This document shows, piece by piece, positions 47,101-60,400 of a stretch of DNA of 64,000 nt. The stretch's first letter is position 1. Each line of letters begins with the position of its first letter. The stretch is from assembly GCA_033063855.1 (NCBI GenBank), contig CP093831.1, forward strand, positions 12,772,001 through 12,836,000, in the 5' to 3' direction. Under the pieces are notes generated by a model, which was not told where the DNA came from, made no database searches, and worked only from the letters and a program-made list of their open reading frames with translations. The position numbers and the translations under genes are program-made. The stretch is from Smittia aterrima (Eukaryota > Arthropoda > Insecta > Diptera > Chironomidae).

Positions 47101-50100
47101 AACAAAATATAGGCTACGACAAGACTCACAACTATTGCAGTCACGAGCCATCAATTGGTCACAAGAGTTTCAAGCACCAAACCTCAATGGCAGCACAAAC
47201 AGCATCTCGAGTAGCACCGGCAATATCAACAAAGACTGTTCCGAAAGCAATTCGTCGACGGAAACACTCAAATGGCTTGGATCGATGAGCGATGTGTCGG
47301 TGGCTAGCCAAGCAACAAACACGTCAACTCTATCAGGTAAGCATCGAAAAAAAAAATCAATTAGATTGTCGTTAATCGACTATTTCCATCGGACATAAAT
47401 CTTCATCTTTTTCCGTTGATCGCTCTTGACAGTGTCATGACTCAACGAATCATAAAGTTACATAACCTTTCTGGCAACAAATCAATTTGAAATATCCCGA
47501 GCACGATGCGATTCAATTTAGACGTATTTCCTTCGATTTGTGTGTGCGCCCCAATAAAGTTCAATGAGCATTTCGAGTGAATGAATATATGTTGTGCCAA
47601 TATTGAAATTTATTACTCGAAACACTTTTTATTAATAAACGCAGCCGATCGATCGCGAGCGAGGGAGAGGAAAGGAGATTTCCGTGGACTTGCACAAAAC
47701 CGAAAACCTTGAAAGTCATGTCGTTGATTATTTCTCGCTACAGTTGAAGTTCGCTCTCTCACTCGCTCTCGATTGTTTCGTATCGATCAACTCGGAAGAA
47801 TGACTGTAGGAAACTCGAGGTGAAAACCAAAATGCACGAGTTGGTCGAAGCCGTATTAAACGTAATAAAGCTCATAACTTCGCTTCAATTGATTACAATT
47901 AAATCGAAAACAAGCAGTAAATCCGAAAAGCGAATTTACATATCTCTCCACTTGAGTTTGGCGTTAAACAACAAGGCAAATGTAATGCTTGAGCGGTTGC
48001 GCGGTGCTTAGCTTTGTAACGACTCCATCAAATTATGCTCTTGTCGGTTGCCGTTCGAGCTCAACGTCCTTCCACACATTTATGTATCATTTGTATCCTA
48101 CGCGAAACTCCAACAAACTTCGCGTGCTTCATTAATTTTTCAATTTTCGAGACTTTCTTTCGCCCTGCAACTGAATATAATAAATGCGAAATGTAAAATT
48201 CTCTTCTTTCCCTCCTCTCTTCATCAACTTTTACGCTGCATGTAATTGAATTTGCAATTTATTGAGCCCCTCGCGACAAGGCACATCGCGAAACCGTAAG
48301 AAAGAATTGAAAAAGACTCTCGTGGGCAATAATAAAGCAATAAAGTCTCCTTGAGCACAAAGTACCAGCAGCCAAACGATTTAAAGACGAAAGAAAGAAC
48401 CTTTAGAATATTTTAAATGCGATCTTGATGAAAAAGTTAAGCCACGATTGTAGAAATAGACAGTCATTTAATGCCACCATCGAGTCGATTGTTGGAGCAG
48501 CAGATATTTTTTTTCGTGTTCGGTTAAGAGATTATTGAGTAAAAAAAAACTGAATTGACATATCAAGGAAATTGCATTTAAATTTTTTTCAATCATTGAA
48601 TTTATTGACCATTAAACACTAATTTCTTTTTATTGGAAAATATAATGAGACGTTGGAAAACATTAATTTGCTTCGACGTTCATCCAGTTTCTCTCTCATT
48701 AGTAATTTTTCGCCTCATTTCAATTTCATTTTATTTCTTTCTCGCTCCAGCCTCCTCGCAATTAATTGTTCACAGCTCTAAAGTGCGTACACCGCAGCGC
48801 CACAACTCTGAGAGCGTACTTTACATGAACGACGAGGGCAAGTCAAATGGATCCACTAACAATAACAACAGCACGGAGGACTTGTCGAGCGAACAATTTC
48901 AGCATCGTTCTAGTCGTAGCGATAATAGACTTTTTCCAATTAACACTTATACCGAGCAGCCGATATCTCTCAGCGCATCAACGACGTCTCTCGATGCCAA
49001 GTGAGTTTAAATCTCTTTAGAATAGCAAAGCAATTACGAGCCGTCGAGAATGAGAAATAAAAAATGTACTTAGGCTGGGTAAACACCAACATCCTTCTTA
49101 CCTTCTCATGGTCGCAAGCCAAGAGAGAAGAATGTTTCTTGTTCTTTTTATAGAAAGAAGTCGATTTTGGTCGAGAGATTGTGCTTGACTTAAACTAGGA
49201 GTTCCTTCGCAACAAAAGACTCCAAGAATTCTTTTTATTTCTCAAATCATTAATCTCGACGCCAAAGTGGCTTTATTGACTTAAAGTCTCCGTGGGCAGT
49301 TGGAACAAAGCGACTCCTTTAATTATTTTTCTTCGGATCGCTTTCAAGAACAACTCACGCAAAACATGAACTAAAATTAGAATTTAATTTAAATTTCTTT
49401 TTTTTCTCTCTCTTCTACTCCTCCTCTTCAAACTTATCCCCCTCACAAATACGTTTGTTGCAATATGTTTTTAGGCTGCCCAACAATCATAATTGGCAAT
49501 CGGTAGCGGATCGAATCAATGAACTGGAAAAGCAACAGCAGCAGGCGATTCATGATCACAATAAACAACATTACACGTTTTTGGATCCAAGCAAGACACA
49601 CAGAGTACCTAATCCGACATTGAAGGCATTTCAAAAGAATGCGATTCAGTCATATTTCGAAAGACAACAACAGCAACAGCAATCGATCAGAATGAGCAAA
49701 AATCATCATCGTGGTAATAAAAGCGATGATTTGAATAAATCGAAATCACTTGGCGGGTCGGAAACGACGATGAGCAATGGAAATGTTGCGCCTCGACCGC
49801 AGTCATTAAATTTAGGCCTTGCAACATCCTCTGTCAGTCTACCAGCCACACCATCCATGATCGTCACTCCATCGTCTGTCTCGTCGAGTGGTAGTCAACG
49901 TTCATCTATTTCGTCATGGCCCAACGCAAGTCCCACGACAAACCAATCGATAATGATCGGTAGCAAAGCGCCCGACACTGCGATGATGAAAAATGCTAAT
50001 GATATAGCGAAAATGAATATGAAAAATAGCGCAATGTCTACGGCGATCGCGTTGAACGAGAAGCAGCAATCATTTGTTGGTAGTAACAAAGGAACTAATG

Positions 50101-51453
50101 GCAAAAGTCAATCGATCAGCAAAAATCTCTACACATCATTCTGCGAAATAAAGACTGAAAATTATTCACGCGAAGGCATCGCATCTGACATTAATGGTGT
50201 AAACAAGATGAACGCAACGCCGCCGCCCTTGCCGCGAAAAAGTAACATCTTACGAAGGTATTTATGCGCTCAACTTGAAGTTAGCCAATATTTATGCAAT
50301 TTACCGCGACATTGTGATCCTGTCGACATCGAGGGGAATAATTTTCCAACTCGTCCGACCGTAAAAGTGCAACGGCGCTGATAAATAAGAAATCAAACAA
50401 TCCGAGAAGAAAGAAATCTGCTTGACCATGAAGGAACTTGCACAGAGGATTGTTTAATGTTGATTTATCAGCCCCGTTCGCGTCATGATACAATCTAAAA
50501 TTTATTTATTACACAAACCACCGATACACTGTCGAGTTCGAGAGTCGAACAACAGGGCTCCCGCGAATCATAAACTCTAGCGCTTCAACGTGGAATTGAA
50601 CTTGGAATTGATTCGTTACGGTATCGGAGATTTGTTGGATTAAAGCGCGCCATTTAATAAAATATGATTTAAATTTCACGCTTGTGCTATAATCGACTTA
50701 CATCATCTCTTTGTATCATTTTAGGACGTCGTCAGCATCAGAGTACTCGTCGATTCGAGATAAAATGTTACAACAGAATCAACATTTATCGAAGGACTTG
50801 CTTGGCGCTATGATCATTGGAAAGATTATTTCAATCGATGATTGGGTACCTGAGAGACCCCCGAAGAGTTCAGCTTTGCGAATTCCCTCTCCAGATCTTC
50901 CACCGCCGCCAAACATTGAGAATATTCCTCCGTTGAATCAAGACGATCCCTTGCCGCCACCGCCTCCAGAATTCTTAAAACCAGAAACGGAAATCAAATT
51001 GAATCCGACCAGTCGTCGAAATAGCTTTGCAGGTCAAAGCGCGAGTGTTCCGACGAAAGTGAAGGTCAACAACATTCCAATTTCGCCGCCAGCCATTCCG
51101 ATGCGTCCAAAAATCGTTCCAACGCCAATCATGACCGTAAACACAGTAAAAACCTTATGTCAAATGCCACAAGAGCAGACAGTTCACGCACAGCGTGTGA
51201 TTGTTCCAACCACTGACGATCATGCGAAGCAAACGCAACAAATGTCACCACGTACAGCATCGGGACGTGCGTCGGAGAGTCGGGTATCAGTGAGAAAGCG
51301 AGCTCATAATTCAAAGGATTGTATCGGATACATTCCTGTCCAGCAGCATTTGACGCCTCCGCCGCTAAAACCGAGAATGCGGAATCAAAACGAGATCAGC
51401 AACGGCACCACAACGCCGCAGAATGTCTCTACGCCAATTGTTAATAAAATCCG
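29148..51453 (+). CDS. Large Ser/Pro/Gln-rich scaffold protein, tentatively Shroom-like; 3' end beyond the window
   Basis: Exons 29148-29330, 43204-43385, 47113-47336, 48751-49000, 49475-50257 and 50725-51453; about 783 codons, GT-AG and in phase. The last exon ends at a donor (GTAAGT, 51454) and no later exon was found. Exon 1 (MDRRYSSSSSS...) is joined to the rest only by phase and composition, across a 13.9-kb gap. Seen: SEGYHSYVSSSDS and TPFLDR; ETLKWLGSMSDVSVASQA; VRTPQRHNSESVLYM; NWQSVADRINELEK followed by poly-Gln; ATPPPLPRKS, RTSSASEYSSIRDKM, and Pro runs (DLPPPP, PLPPPPPEF) that look like SH3 or EVH1 ligands. No enzyme domain, signal or membrane segment. These blocks resemble my memory of arthropod Shroom, which binds actin and recruits Rho kinase for apical constriction. 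The Rho-kinase-binding SD2 domain would then be to the right of the window. Other large cytoskeletal scaffolds (for example NHS/GUK-holder) remain possible. Confidence 0.55.
29331..43203 (+). other. Intron 1 of the Shroom-like gene (13.9 kb)
   Basis: Donor GTGAGA at 29331 and acceptor TTTACAG ending at 43203. I found no exon with both coding character and compatible phase-0 ends, and no recognisable nested gene. Contents are AT-rich sequence with poly-T and poly-A runs. There is a 12-bp palindrome TGTGCATGCACA (31328-31339), a 12-bp direct repeat (33209-33232), a CA run near 33906 and a GATGAT/GAC triplet run near 42592-42617. An unspotted small exon or alternative first exon cannot be excluded. 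Confidence 0.5.
42592..42617 (+). repeat. GAT/GAC/GAA triplet run
   Basis: Interrupted trinucleotide run (GATGATGATGATGACGACGA followed by AGAAG) inside intron 1 of the Shroom-like gene. Confidence 0.6.
43386..47112 (+). other. Intron 2 of the Shroom-like gene, with a Grainyhead-like site
   Basis: No coding exon seen. AACCGGTTT at 45210-45218 matches the palindromic Grainyhead consensus. Grainyhead drives epithelial barrier and morphogenesis genes, so the site fits the tentative identity, but a single match may be chance. Confidence 0.35.
47337..48750 (+). other. Intron 3 of the Shroom-like gene
   Basis: 1.4 kb between donor GTAAGC and acceptor CTCCAG. Nothing coding recognised. Confidence 0.55.
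50258..50381 (+). CDS. Possible alternative terminal extension of the Shroom-like gene (retained intron)
   Basis: Exon 5 reads on without a stop past the weak donor GTATTT at 50258 for 40 more codons, to TGA at 50379-50381. An AATAAA follows at 50656-50661, still inside the intron (50258-50724). Together these could form an alternative last exon, ending the protein after the Gln-rich and PPPLPRK region. The extension (YLCAQLEVSQYL...) resembles no family I know, so it may simply be unspliced intron. Confidence 0.3.
50656..50661 (+). terminator. Intronic polyadenylation hexamer in the Shroom-like gene
   Basis: AATAAA, 275 nt after the TGA that closes the exon 5 read-through frame and 63 nt before the next acceptor. 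Supports, but does not prove, a short isoform. Confidence 0.3.
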
Positions 51454-54400
51454 GTAAGTGATAGACTCAATTTTTATGTGCGCATGGTGCTTAAAGAAAG
51501 TATCCTCATATCTCGCGATGGATCGTTATTGGTTCATTACATTGTTACAGTTTCCGCCCAGGTTTGAGGCTATAACAAATGTTTCGTCGGGTGGGATGGT
51601 TGATAGAGATCGTCTTAATTATGTATCGTGAAGTGAATGACTCGAAAAGCTTGAGCTCAATACAATTAGTTACATAAAGCTCACGACATCTTCGAGAAAC
51701 GATCAAAGCCAAATGGTTTTAATTGCGCGTAAGGTGAAAGGTCAACTTTCTACCTTTCAACAAATTAATTATCAGCTTCAATTTATTTCCCTCTCAACCG
51801 AAATCGCGAAATTAATTGCGACAAAGAGTCACGAAGCGATGGCGCGCTCGAAAATGTCAAGTCGATGATCTTTCCACGGCAGGAAATTCAATGTCGCAGT
51901 TGATTGTACTAATGAATGAATGAATGAATATATTGATAGGGCGGAGAGTAATTAAAGTTTAATCACGTTCCGTTTCTTTGCCCGCGATAAACTCAACAAT
52001 TAACTTACAACCACGTGTTCGGCTGATCAGAGAATTTCTCTTCTCCGCTCATCATGCCCTATTTATGTTTGCCATCTTTTTATTCTCCTTTCATCCTCTT
52101 CTTTTGCTGCTTTTTTTGTTTCCGAATGAAACTGAAGTTTATTGCTTCAAACTAAACACAATTATTGCTGCTCTCTTCCAAAAAGAGTTGAGCAAATAAA
52201 AAGAATATGAATCTCGTTAAAGTTTATGTTGCTCGTTGTTTTTCCTCTTTTTCCGATTGTTGTGACTGCAAAATGTGCTGATCGTCGTCAAAAGATCTTC
52301 TTGTTGCAATGGAATTTACTTAAGGGCTTTTCTACTTCATTCTGTTTAATCTCAAAATCTCTGATCTCTCAAAACGTGAAGTCGAAAGACCTTCCAACAA
52401 AAGTTTCTCATACTGACACGTTTCATTGAGTTTTGGAGTTTCATAATGGACAACAATGTCCTTCGTAGAAAAGCCCTAAAAAAGCAGAACGAGCATAAGA
52501 AATTCGTGTCTTTCCTTTTTAAGTAATAAAAAAAAGCGACGGAGAAAAGACTTTAATTAGACTTATAATGTCAAAGTTCGGAGCTGAACCATTTACTTCA
52601 CTTCAAGCTCTTATTGTTCACGATGAAAAATCGCGAAAAAATTGTAAACAGCTGTTTTCGGTTCAAGTTTTCTTTATGTAGCTCGCAATAAATAATGTTT
52701 ATTGTAACAATTATTCAATTGCCACTCGCGATAGGTTAGTAGAACTCTATTAAAATCTCGCGCTTTAGCATTGCATTGACTGCATTTAGATTCTCGGCTG
52801 CTGTTTGAGACGTCGATCGCGGTTGCACAATTAAAAGAGAGAGCCCTTTTGAAATTTAGCGCAGATCACATTCTCATTGTGCAAGGCATATTTCTAAATA
52901 GAACTCGATGAAAAATCTCGGCAAAGGTCATTTATTCAAATTGAAATAAATCAATTTCTCAAGTCGCGCAAATTAATTTCTGATTTTTCATTTTTCTTTT
53001 TATTCGTCGCATGATCGAGTTTTGTTTTTGATCATAAAACTTTTAGTCGAGACACAAATGAAGGCAAAGAAAGTCTTAGAAAAGCTTCTTTGATGAATTT
53101 AAAGTTGAGCAACTCTGGCCTCTCTCACAAAAGCTCACTTGTTACTCTCTCGAAAACAAAAGCAAAGTGAGAATAGTTTTCACAGCTTTTCTGTTGCACG
53201 GGAAGCAACAAGTCAGTTGTGTGACGATCATTGAGCGAGCAAGACTCGAACGTAAATGTTTCGCTCTTTAAGAAAACAAATCGCGATCACATTTTGTGCA
53301 AAAATTATTTTCTTGTGACGGGTTAAAGTGAAATCTTTTCTTTCTCGCTTCTCCTTCGCGAGCCCGTTGTTGGTAAACCTGGAAAAGTTCAATTCGAAAT
53401 GAAACTCGTTTGCCGCGCACATTAACGATCACTCAGTGCTGGATTGCATATTAAAATAATAATTTATGTCGAGCTGCTGCCTGTTTGCTCGCAGTTCATG
53501 GTGGCGTTTATTTTGAAAAATAGAAAAGAAAAATGTGAAATTGCAATTGCCATAAAGTTTTATTTATAATAATAAAAAAAAAATCGCGAAAGGTCGCTGA
53601 TGTTCTAAAGCGCACGGCAAAGCAAAAATGGATTATAATTAAAACGGGGCTCTTTAGACACCTCTTCTCATTGTCATAAAAGTGCATCGCAGTGTCTAAC
53701 TCGTTCTATTGAAAAGAAGGAGAAAACAAAAGATTATTTACGAACGATACTTAAATCCACGAGTTCAATTAACTCACAAAAACCAATGTTCACGTAGGAA
53801 AATTGTGCTGGTTTGAAAAATCACGAGAAGAGAGATTGCATGGCTCCGATGAAGGGGGAAGAGCGAGCAATTGTGTGATTTATGGAAACGATTCTATTTG
53901 ACTTTAAATGTCAGTTGGAAACCTCTTTGTCGATAAACATTTTCAATAGCCGTGAAGGAATAGACAACAGCTGAGCAATTGTGTGTCTACAAACAAGTCG
54001 AAACAACATCTCATCAAATCATTATCTTCAACATGGTTTTCGGAAATAGGTTTCGCATCAGAAGGTAAACGAAGTTCTTTCTCACACACAACGATCGTCC
54101 GAGGCGAACACGCAAAGAATTCTCGGAATCATTTCGCAATAATTTCAGACAAAAAAAAACATGAAATGTTTCAAAAGTTACATGTAAGCGAAAATGGGGG
54201 TAAACTGTTGCCTGCTTCTTGTTCCTTTTCGTTCTACTTAATTTGCATAAATGGTGACTAATTTGAGTGGAGTCGCTTTTTGTCGTCGATTATCATTGTG
54301 TCATAAACGCTTTTTATACCTTTACTGCTTTCACTAGAAGTAGCCTAAGCGTCGGCGACGATAAAGAGCAAAGATAAAGCTGTGGCTGATATATCAAAAT

Positions 54401-57400
54401 TATTATTTTGTTATCATGAATGTTTTACCAGCTATTAGTCATTGAGCGAAGCTTCTTCGTGATTTTGGGGTCGTGGAATGAGGATTTGTCATGTTTACCG
54501 TGTGAGAGACTTATTGACTTTCGTGTTTCGCTAATTTGACTTCATTCATCGCTCTTCACTGACTAGGTCATAGTTCATTCACTTCTCCATTACTAAGCGA
54601 CATAGAAGAGAAAGAAACAAATGAGATTCGCTTAATCGGCCGCCACTTCCTATAATTTCCACGAGAAGAATGTTTGGATTAACATAAATGCAAGAGCCAT
54701 GACGACATGAAAAACCGATGGCGAACAGTTTCTCTCATACTTTACCCGTTCACTGCTTCCCATTCAACGTCTGCTAACTCCACAAGCACAATTTATGATG
54801 CTAATTAAGTGTATGCCTCTTTGTTTCATTCTTTCTTCTCTCACCCGACTTGCCCGACTCATCCGATCTTTCCAAACAAACAAACGATGGTGTTTAATGT
54901 TGTAAGAAATTATAAATCGAAATCTATCAAAGCGGAACGATCTCATCCGACATGCCAAATAATAGCGAATTTAATTATGGCAATTTTGCTTGACTTCGAA
55001 CTCTTGGATCGACAAGAAGAATGTTCTTTAAAAGCCGTTGTTGCTTCGCAAAAAGAATAATCCGCTAGGTTTCAATTAAAGATAGTTCACCTCAGAGATT
55101 TTCATCAGCAATTAAAATCGTATTCTCATCGCCACGCTCTTTGATTAATGGACTAATGTATTTTAATCTCTCCACGCTGATTCTCAAATTTCATGTTGCG
55201 TTGAACGAGAATTCACGAAAAAAAAATGAGAAACAGTTAGAGACATTCGAAGAGTTGAGTTATTAATGAGGTTCATAAACTGTTGTGCACAGTTCGCTTC
55301 ACATTCTAAGCACCTCTCGTGTACTTTAACCAAATCAACCGATTCGCCTCGACAAATCAAAGCAATCTTTGTTCGATCCCAGAGCATTTTTGTGGCTTTA
55401 AATTTAAGGCTTGGTCAAATTATTCTACTACAATTTTAAATAAATATCGCACTGACTGCCCCGGAACGCTATCGAAGTTTTTTTTCAACTCGCGTTCAAC
55501 GTTTCCTGCATTTTAATTTACGTAATAATGTACGATTTGTTTGGACGTATGTGCCAATGAGATTATTGACCATTATCACCAACAGTTATCCTTCAACTCT
55601 GCTTTGGCTGTTTTTATTGCGACTCAAAAGTTCATGTCTGAAAGTTTCAGCATTTTTGCATACAATGCGTTGCAAAAACACTCAAACGGAATTAAAAAGC
55701 CTTTTTCGTTCGATTATTCAATTTGCATTTGGCGTCGCATAAATTGCTCGAGTCAATCAACAGCGGCTGAAATTTATCTCTCATTCAATTCGCTTGAGCT
55801 TAAATTAATTAGCGCATGAATTCAGTGTTGAGTTTGCAGCTTTCAAGCATTGCGTGCACGTCCTTCGCATGACGATATTGAGAAGTTTTTTTTTCGTGAA
55901 GTTGCTTTTCTCTTCGAGACAATGCGGCAAGAAGAAGTTGGCATTTGGCATCGAATGAAAACAACAGGCTATTGTAGCGTGTACAACACCGGTGGTTATC
56001 GTTGTATCTATAATTAAAGCTATAAATTATATTATGCATTTGACAATTCACTGGCTCAACGCAAAATGATTTTTTTTTTGTTTTTTATTATTTGACAAAC
56101 ATTGAGCTCGCAGTGAAGATAATCTGACAGAGATTGGCGAGAACGAGTTTCATTGGAGCATGGGAACTTCGGAGCTTAGACTTCCTTCTAATAATGGAGG
56201 CAGTCAAACTATTAAAATTACTTATGCGGATCGCAGACCCGAAATTTGAGAATCACTGTCTTTAGTTATGAGATAGAACTCCTCGCTCCGTCGTCAAATT
56301 CGCTGAATTAACTTGATAATTAATCCAAGCGTCTTTTGTTTCTCGCGGACCGCGTTTTCCCATTAAAGTTACGACTCCGTTCATCCGTTTATCAACGCGA
56401 AACATTATTTCGACGTTTAAAGTGGCTTTTGAAGAATGAAAGAAACAAAAAAATTTAGAGTAACGCTGCGAACCCCAAACCGAAGAATTAGATTAATAAG
56501 TCATTAAGCATAGCCGGATGTATACGATGAGAAGGGAATTGGATCTGATGAATGTGCAGCCTTCGAAGCATTTCATTTCAATTAATGTTACATGATGCCG
56601 TGACTCGTGTTGCTCTTAAGTTAACTCGAATTTCTTGACGCCTCTCCATCAAAAGCTGCTGCGCGAACAGTAAATCTGATGAAGTGCTTAAACGACTGGG
56701 ACATGGACAGAGAATGATGAAAAACAAATTAACAACCCACGACAAGGGATAAATTGTAGTTAATTAAAAACAACAAGCTCAGCGAAGAAAGTGAAATTAA
56801 TTTTCAATTCGCGAAACCCATCCCAAGCATAAAAGTTTCTCATCATCGCAAACAAGCACCAGACAAACAAACAGAGGCAGCGACTCTTAATGTGAAATAG
56901 AAAACTCGAAATTGCTAATTTAATCCAAATTACGAGTTTTATGATGGCGAGTCGCTCGCGTACTGCCGAGCCTAAGAAGAAAACAAATAAAGAAATGAAA
57001 GAGAAAAGCGAATCAATTTAATTTCCAATAAATCACATTAAATGCTATCTCCATCGACATTGGTGTCATTATCATTTGATCAACTTCTCTTTTCTTTTCT
57101 TCGCGTACGAGATCAATCGATTGACGCGAGTAATTTTCCAATTTCGCTCACAAAACTCTTTTCATTTGCTGTCTAATAAAATCATCATCGGTGTAGGTTT
57201 TTCTCTTTTTTTTCTAAAGAAAAAGAAGTCGATTGCAACTGAAAGCGAAACAAAAGCTTTCGCCAATAATTCACAGTCGCTTTGATCGCTTCAAAATCTA
57301 ATCGCGCTAGTGAACTTCGAGGAAAATGATTTCATTTTCGATGAAGCGTAGGATTTGTCCCACGGTGCAGCCATAAACAATTGACTTCAAATGGAAATGA

Positions 57401-60400
57401 TCAGCTTAGCCCTCGATCGTTTATGCTTTCTGCTTGAAGCACGATAGAGAGCCGGGCCTACCTCAATCGCATTGCAATAAATCAATTACCACTCGCAAGT
57501 AAAGTTCACTTCGAAAGCGAAAGAAAACAAGATCGCGATGAATTTTCTACAAGGTCTGCTTCCTTCGTTTGGCCTTAACGTCATCAATCGATCGTTATCA
57601 ACATGCATGAGAGGACTTTCCGCGGGCGCCAATAATTCGAGTACAACAGAGAAATGCGAGAGCTCTCGCCAGTCATTAAATAATACGGTTTATTTATAAT
57701 GATTACCATTGGAAGTATTTTTTTTTCACTCCGTAATGAATGTTCGAGATCAGTTTCAATCAAGGTCGTTTAAACCAAGCTTGGAGAAGCAGAAATATTG
57801 TGTCGAGAAAGTATTTTTTTTCCTCTTTCGTGATTCAAGCATAACATGCTACAAAGTGTAACTCTACGCAGAGCTTTACACGATTTTTTCCTTATGCCTC
57901 ATATTGGCCATTTAAAGTTGACTTCACGCTTCTACTTAAATTGCCTTTGTTACTTGATTTTCGTGTGTTCGGGCGCCGTTTGAACTAGTTTCGTTTGAAT
58001 TCTCAATAACAGTTTTATCATAAATTTTTTGTGTTGTTGATTCTGGCTTTGTATCGAGACAGGCTTTTTGCACAGGCAACTAAGAGAATTAATGAAGTAA
58101 TTTCGCGATTTATTAATAGACTCGTGATATTGAGAAGGAATATTGACGCACGCCGGCTTTGACCGCGAAGAAATCGTGTTCTTTATGCGAGTCACAGCTG
58201 ATGATGATGAGGAGTAAATTGGCAAATGTCCAAACAAAGCAAAATTCGCAATACGACGACTCATAAATTTACTGAAACATCAAAACCCAAATGTTCCGTT
58301 TGAAATCCAAAAAAAATAACAATTTTCTAAACATCTTTCGTCGTAAAAACATTTCTCCACGCTCGAAACGAAATCGAGCAAAAGAAATCAAAACGGAATA
58401 TAATTTAATATCTTTTTTTTTTTACTTCGATCACAATTTTCTTCTCGTCTTGTCCATTACGTGAAGAGACATAAACCACGAGACTGAAGAATGTGAGCGT
58501 TTGGCTTGGCGATTTTCTTTTCCGAAAAGAGATGATTACACACGAACAGCAGAGATGGGCAAAGCCACAGTTACATTTACGGAACAGAATAATTGGAAAT
58601 AACTTCTTTTATCTAGGCGAGTGCTATCATCGAAGTTGCACACGAGTTTGTTGAACCTATAAAGGGAAATTTTATCGCCGATAAATTCCCGAGTTGAAAA
58701 ACAGTTAAACTGAAACCGCTGTAGGCTCTGAGGTCTCAGGTGCATTCAATTCTCGCTGGGGCGATCGCATACCAAAGTTCTTCTTGATCGCTTGAATCGT
58801 GAGCGCACTTAGAATGTTAGTGGCTTTTGTTTAACGAGATAAAGAACATTCATGGACTCATAAAAGGCTTCATAACATTCACAAGCGCTCAGCTTCTTGA
58901 TTATCCATTAATTAACCGTTTTATTGATACTTCCTGTGCTCTTGCTTTTCGAAATAATATTTCTCCGCACCAAAACGATTAAAAACAATAAAGAAAAGTC
59001 AACGAATCAAAACGAAAGTTCATGTTGATGATGTAAAAAGACGACAGCCCAGATTTCAACGCTCGAGACAACCTTGACTTGTCACACTCCTTTTCTTCAG
59101 TTTGCCCTCGTCTCAAATTTAGGGCTCCGAGCCCATAATTTTAATTTCGGGTAATTTCCTTCGACAACTTTAACAGTTATGAAATGGCACAAAAATTACC
59201 CGAGCCGGATGACAGAAAGTTGATTGAGTACAAAATGCTTTCGCGACCTTTGAGGCGGAGAGAAAGAGATAATTTCAATTAAATTAGGTGAAATTAATGG
59301 GCAAACCTGGTAACGGTGAAACAATTGACTTGAAGAATTCTCATTGACGACGCAAACAGCAGCAAAAAAGCGGAACGCTGGCGACATCCAGCAGATTATT
59401 AAAGTTCACGAAACGCATGCAACGTTAAATTTAAATTTGTCGTCGTCGTCGCATGAAGAAGAAAGAAACGACAATTTAAATTCCCATCGCACGATATTCC
59501 GCCCCTCGTGTTGTTCTCTTTTCCACGGCGGCGACCCAATGTAAATGTCGAGCATGGAGATTGCGCGAAAAGAATGCCAACAAAAATAAATAATCGGATC
59601 AGTTGATATTTGTCACAACCTTAAGTTATAATGAAGAAAATATGTGGAACAGCCGTGCGTCCAAAATGGATCGCTCGTGGCTCTAGAAACAACTCTCGAT
59701 GACATTTCAAATCCCCATGGTAAACGAACGTTCCTTTTCTCTCTCAATCATCTCTGTACAAAAATGACATCGATCGCTATCTCCCGAAAAGCGCTTTAAT
59801 CACGATTGCAATTGTCAGAGGATAATTTAATTAATGGCAACCTCATTTTTCGTGGCTGATCAAACTTCAAGCACAATGAGATCTCAACAGTCAGAAACAT
59901 TTTTTTCCTCTCTATCGGTTATAAATCGACTCACGGATTGCACAATTTGTCATTACATTGACATGTCTCACGTCGAAGTGCGCGCTGCTGATATTTACCA
60001 GCTCATTTCAAAACTCTCCCATTCTTGAGTTTTGACGTGAAGCTAATGGTCATTGAAGTGATGCAAGACTTCGCTCTGCACAGCATGTGTAACAGGCTGA
60101 TCGATTTTCATGGTCGATTGAATAAAGAAAAAGTCGATGAAAGCTTTGATTTGCACAAGTGATTTTCGCTGTAAGAATCTTCAAGCCTTTCCCATCAAAT
60201 CGAAATCATCTTCAAATAACCACAAACTCTCTGCTAGAGTTCATTAACTTATCAACAATGTAAAGAGTTCTTTTGTAATCTCTCGGAAAAAGAAATAAAT
60301 TATTTACACGTCTTACGCCTTCTCGACGTTACATAAGAAAAGCTGAGAATAACATTTCATTCGTTGATCCTTTTAATTGAATTATAAGTTTTCTTATTCT

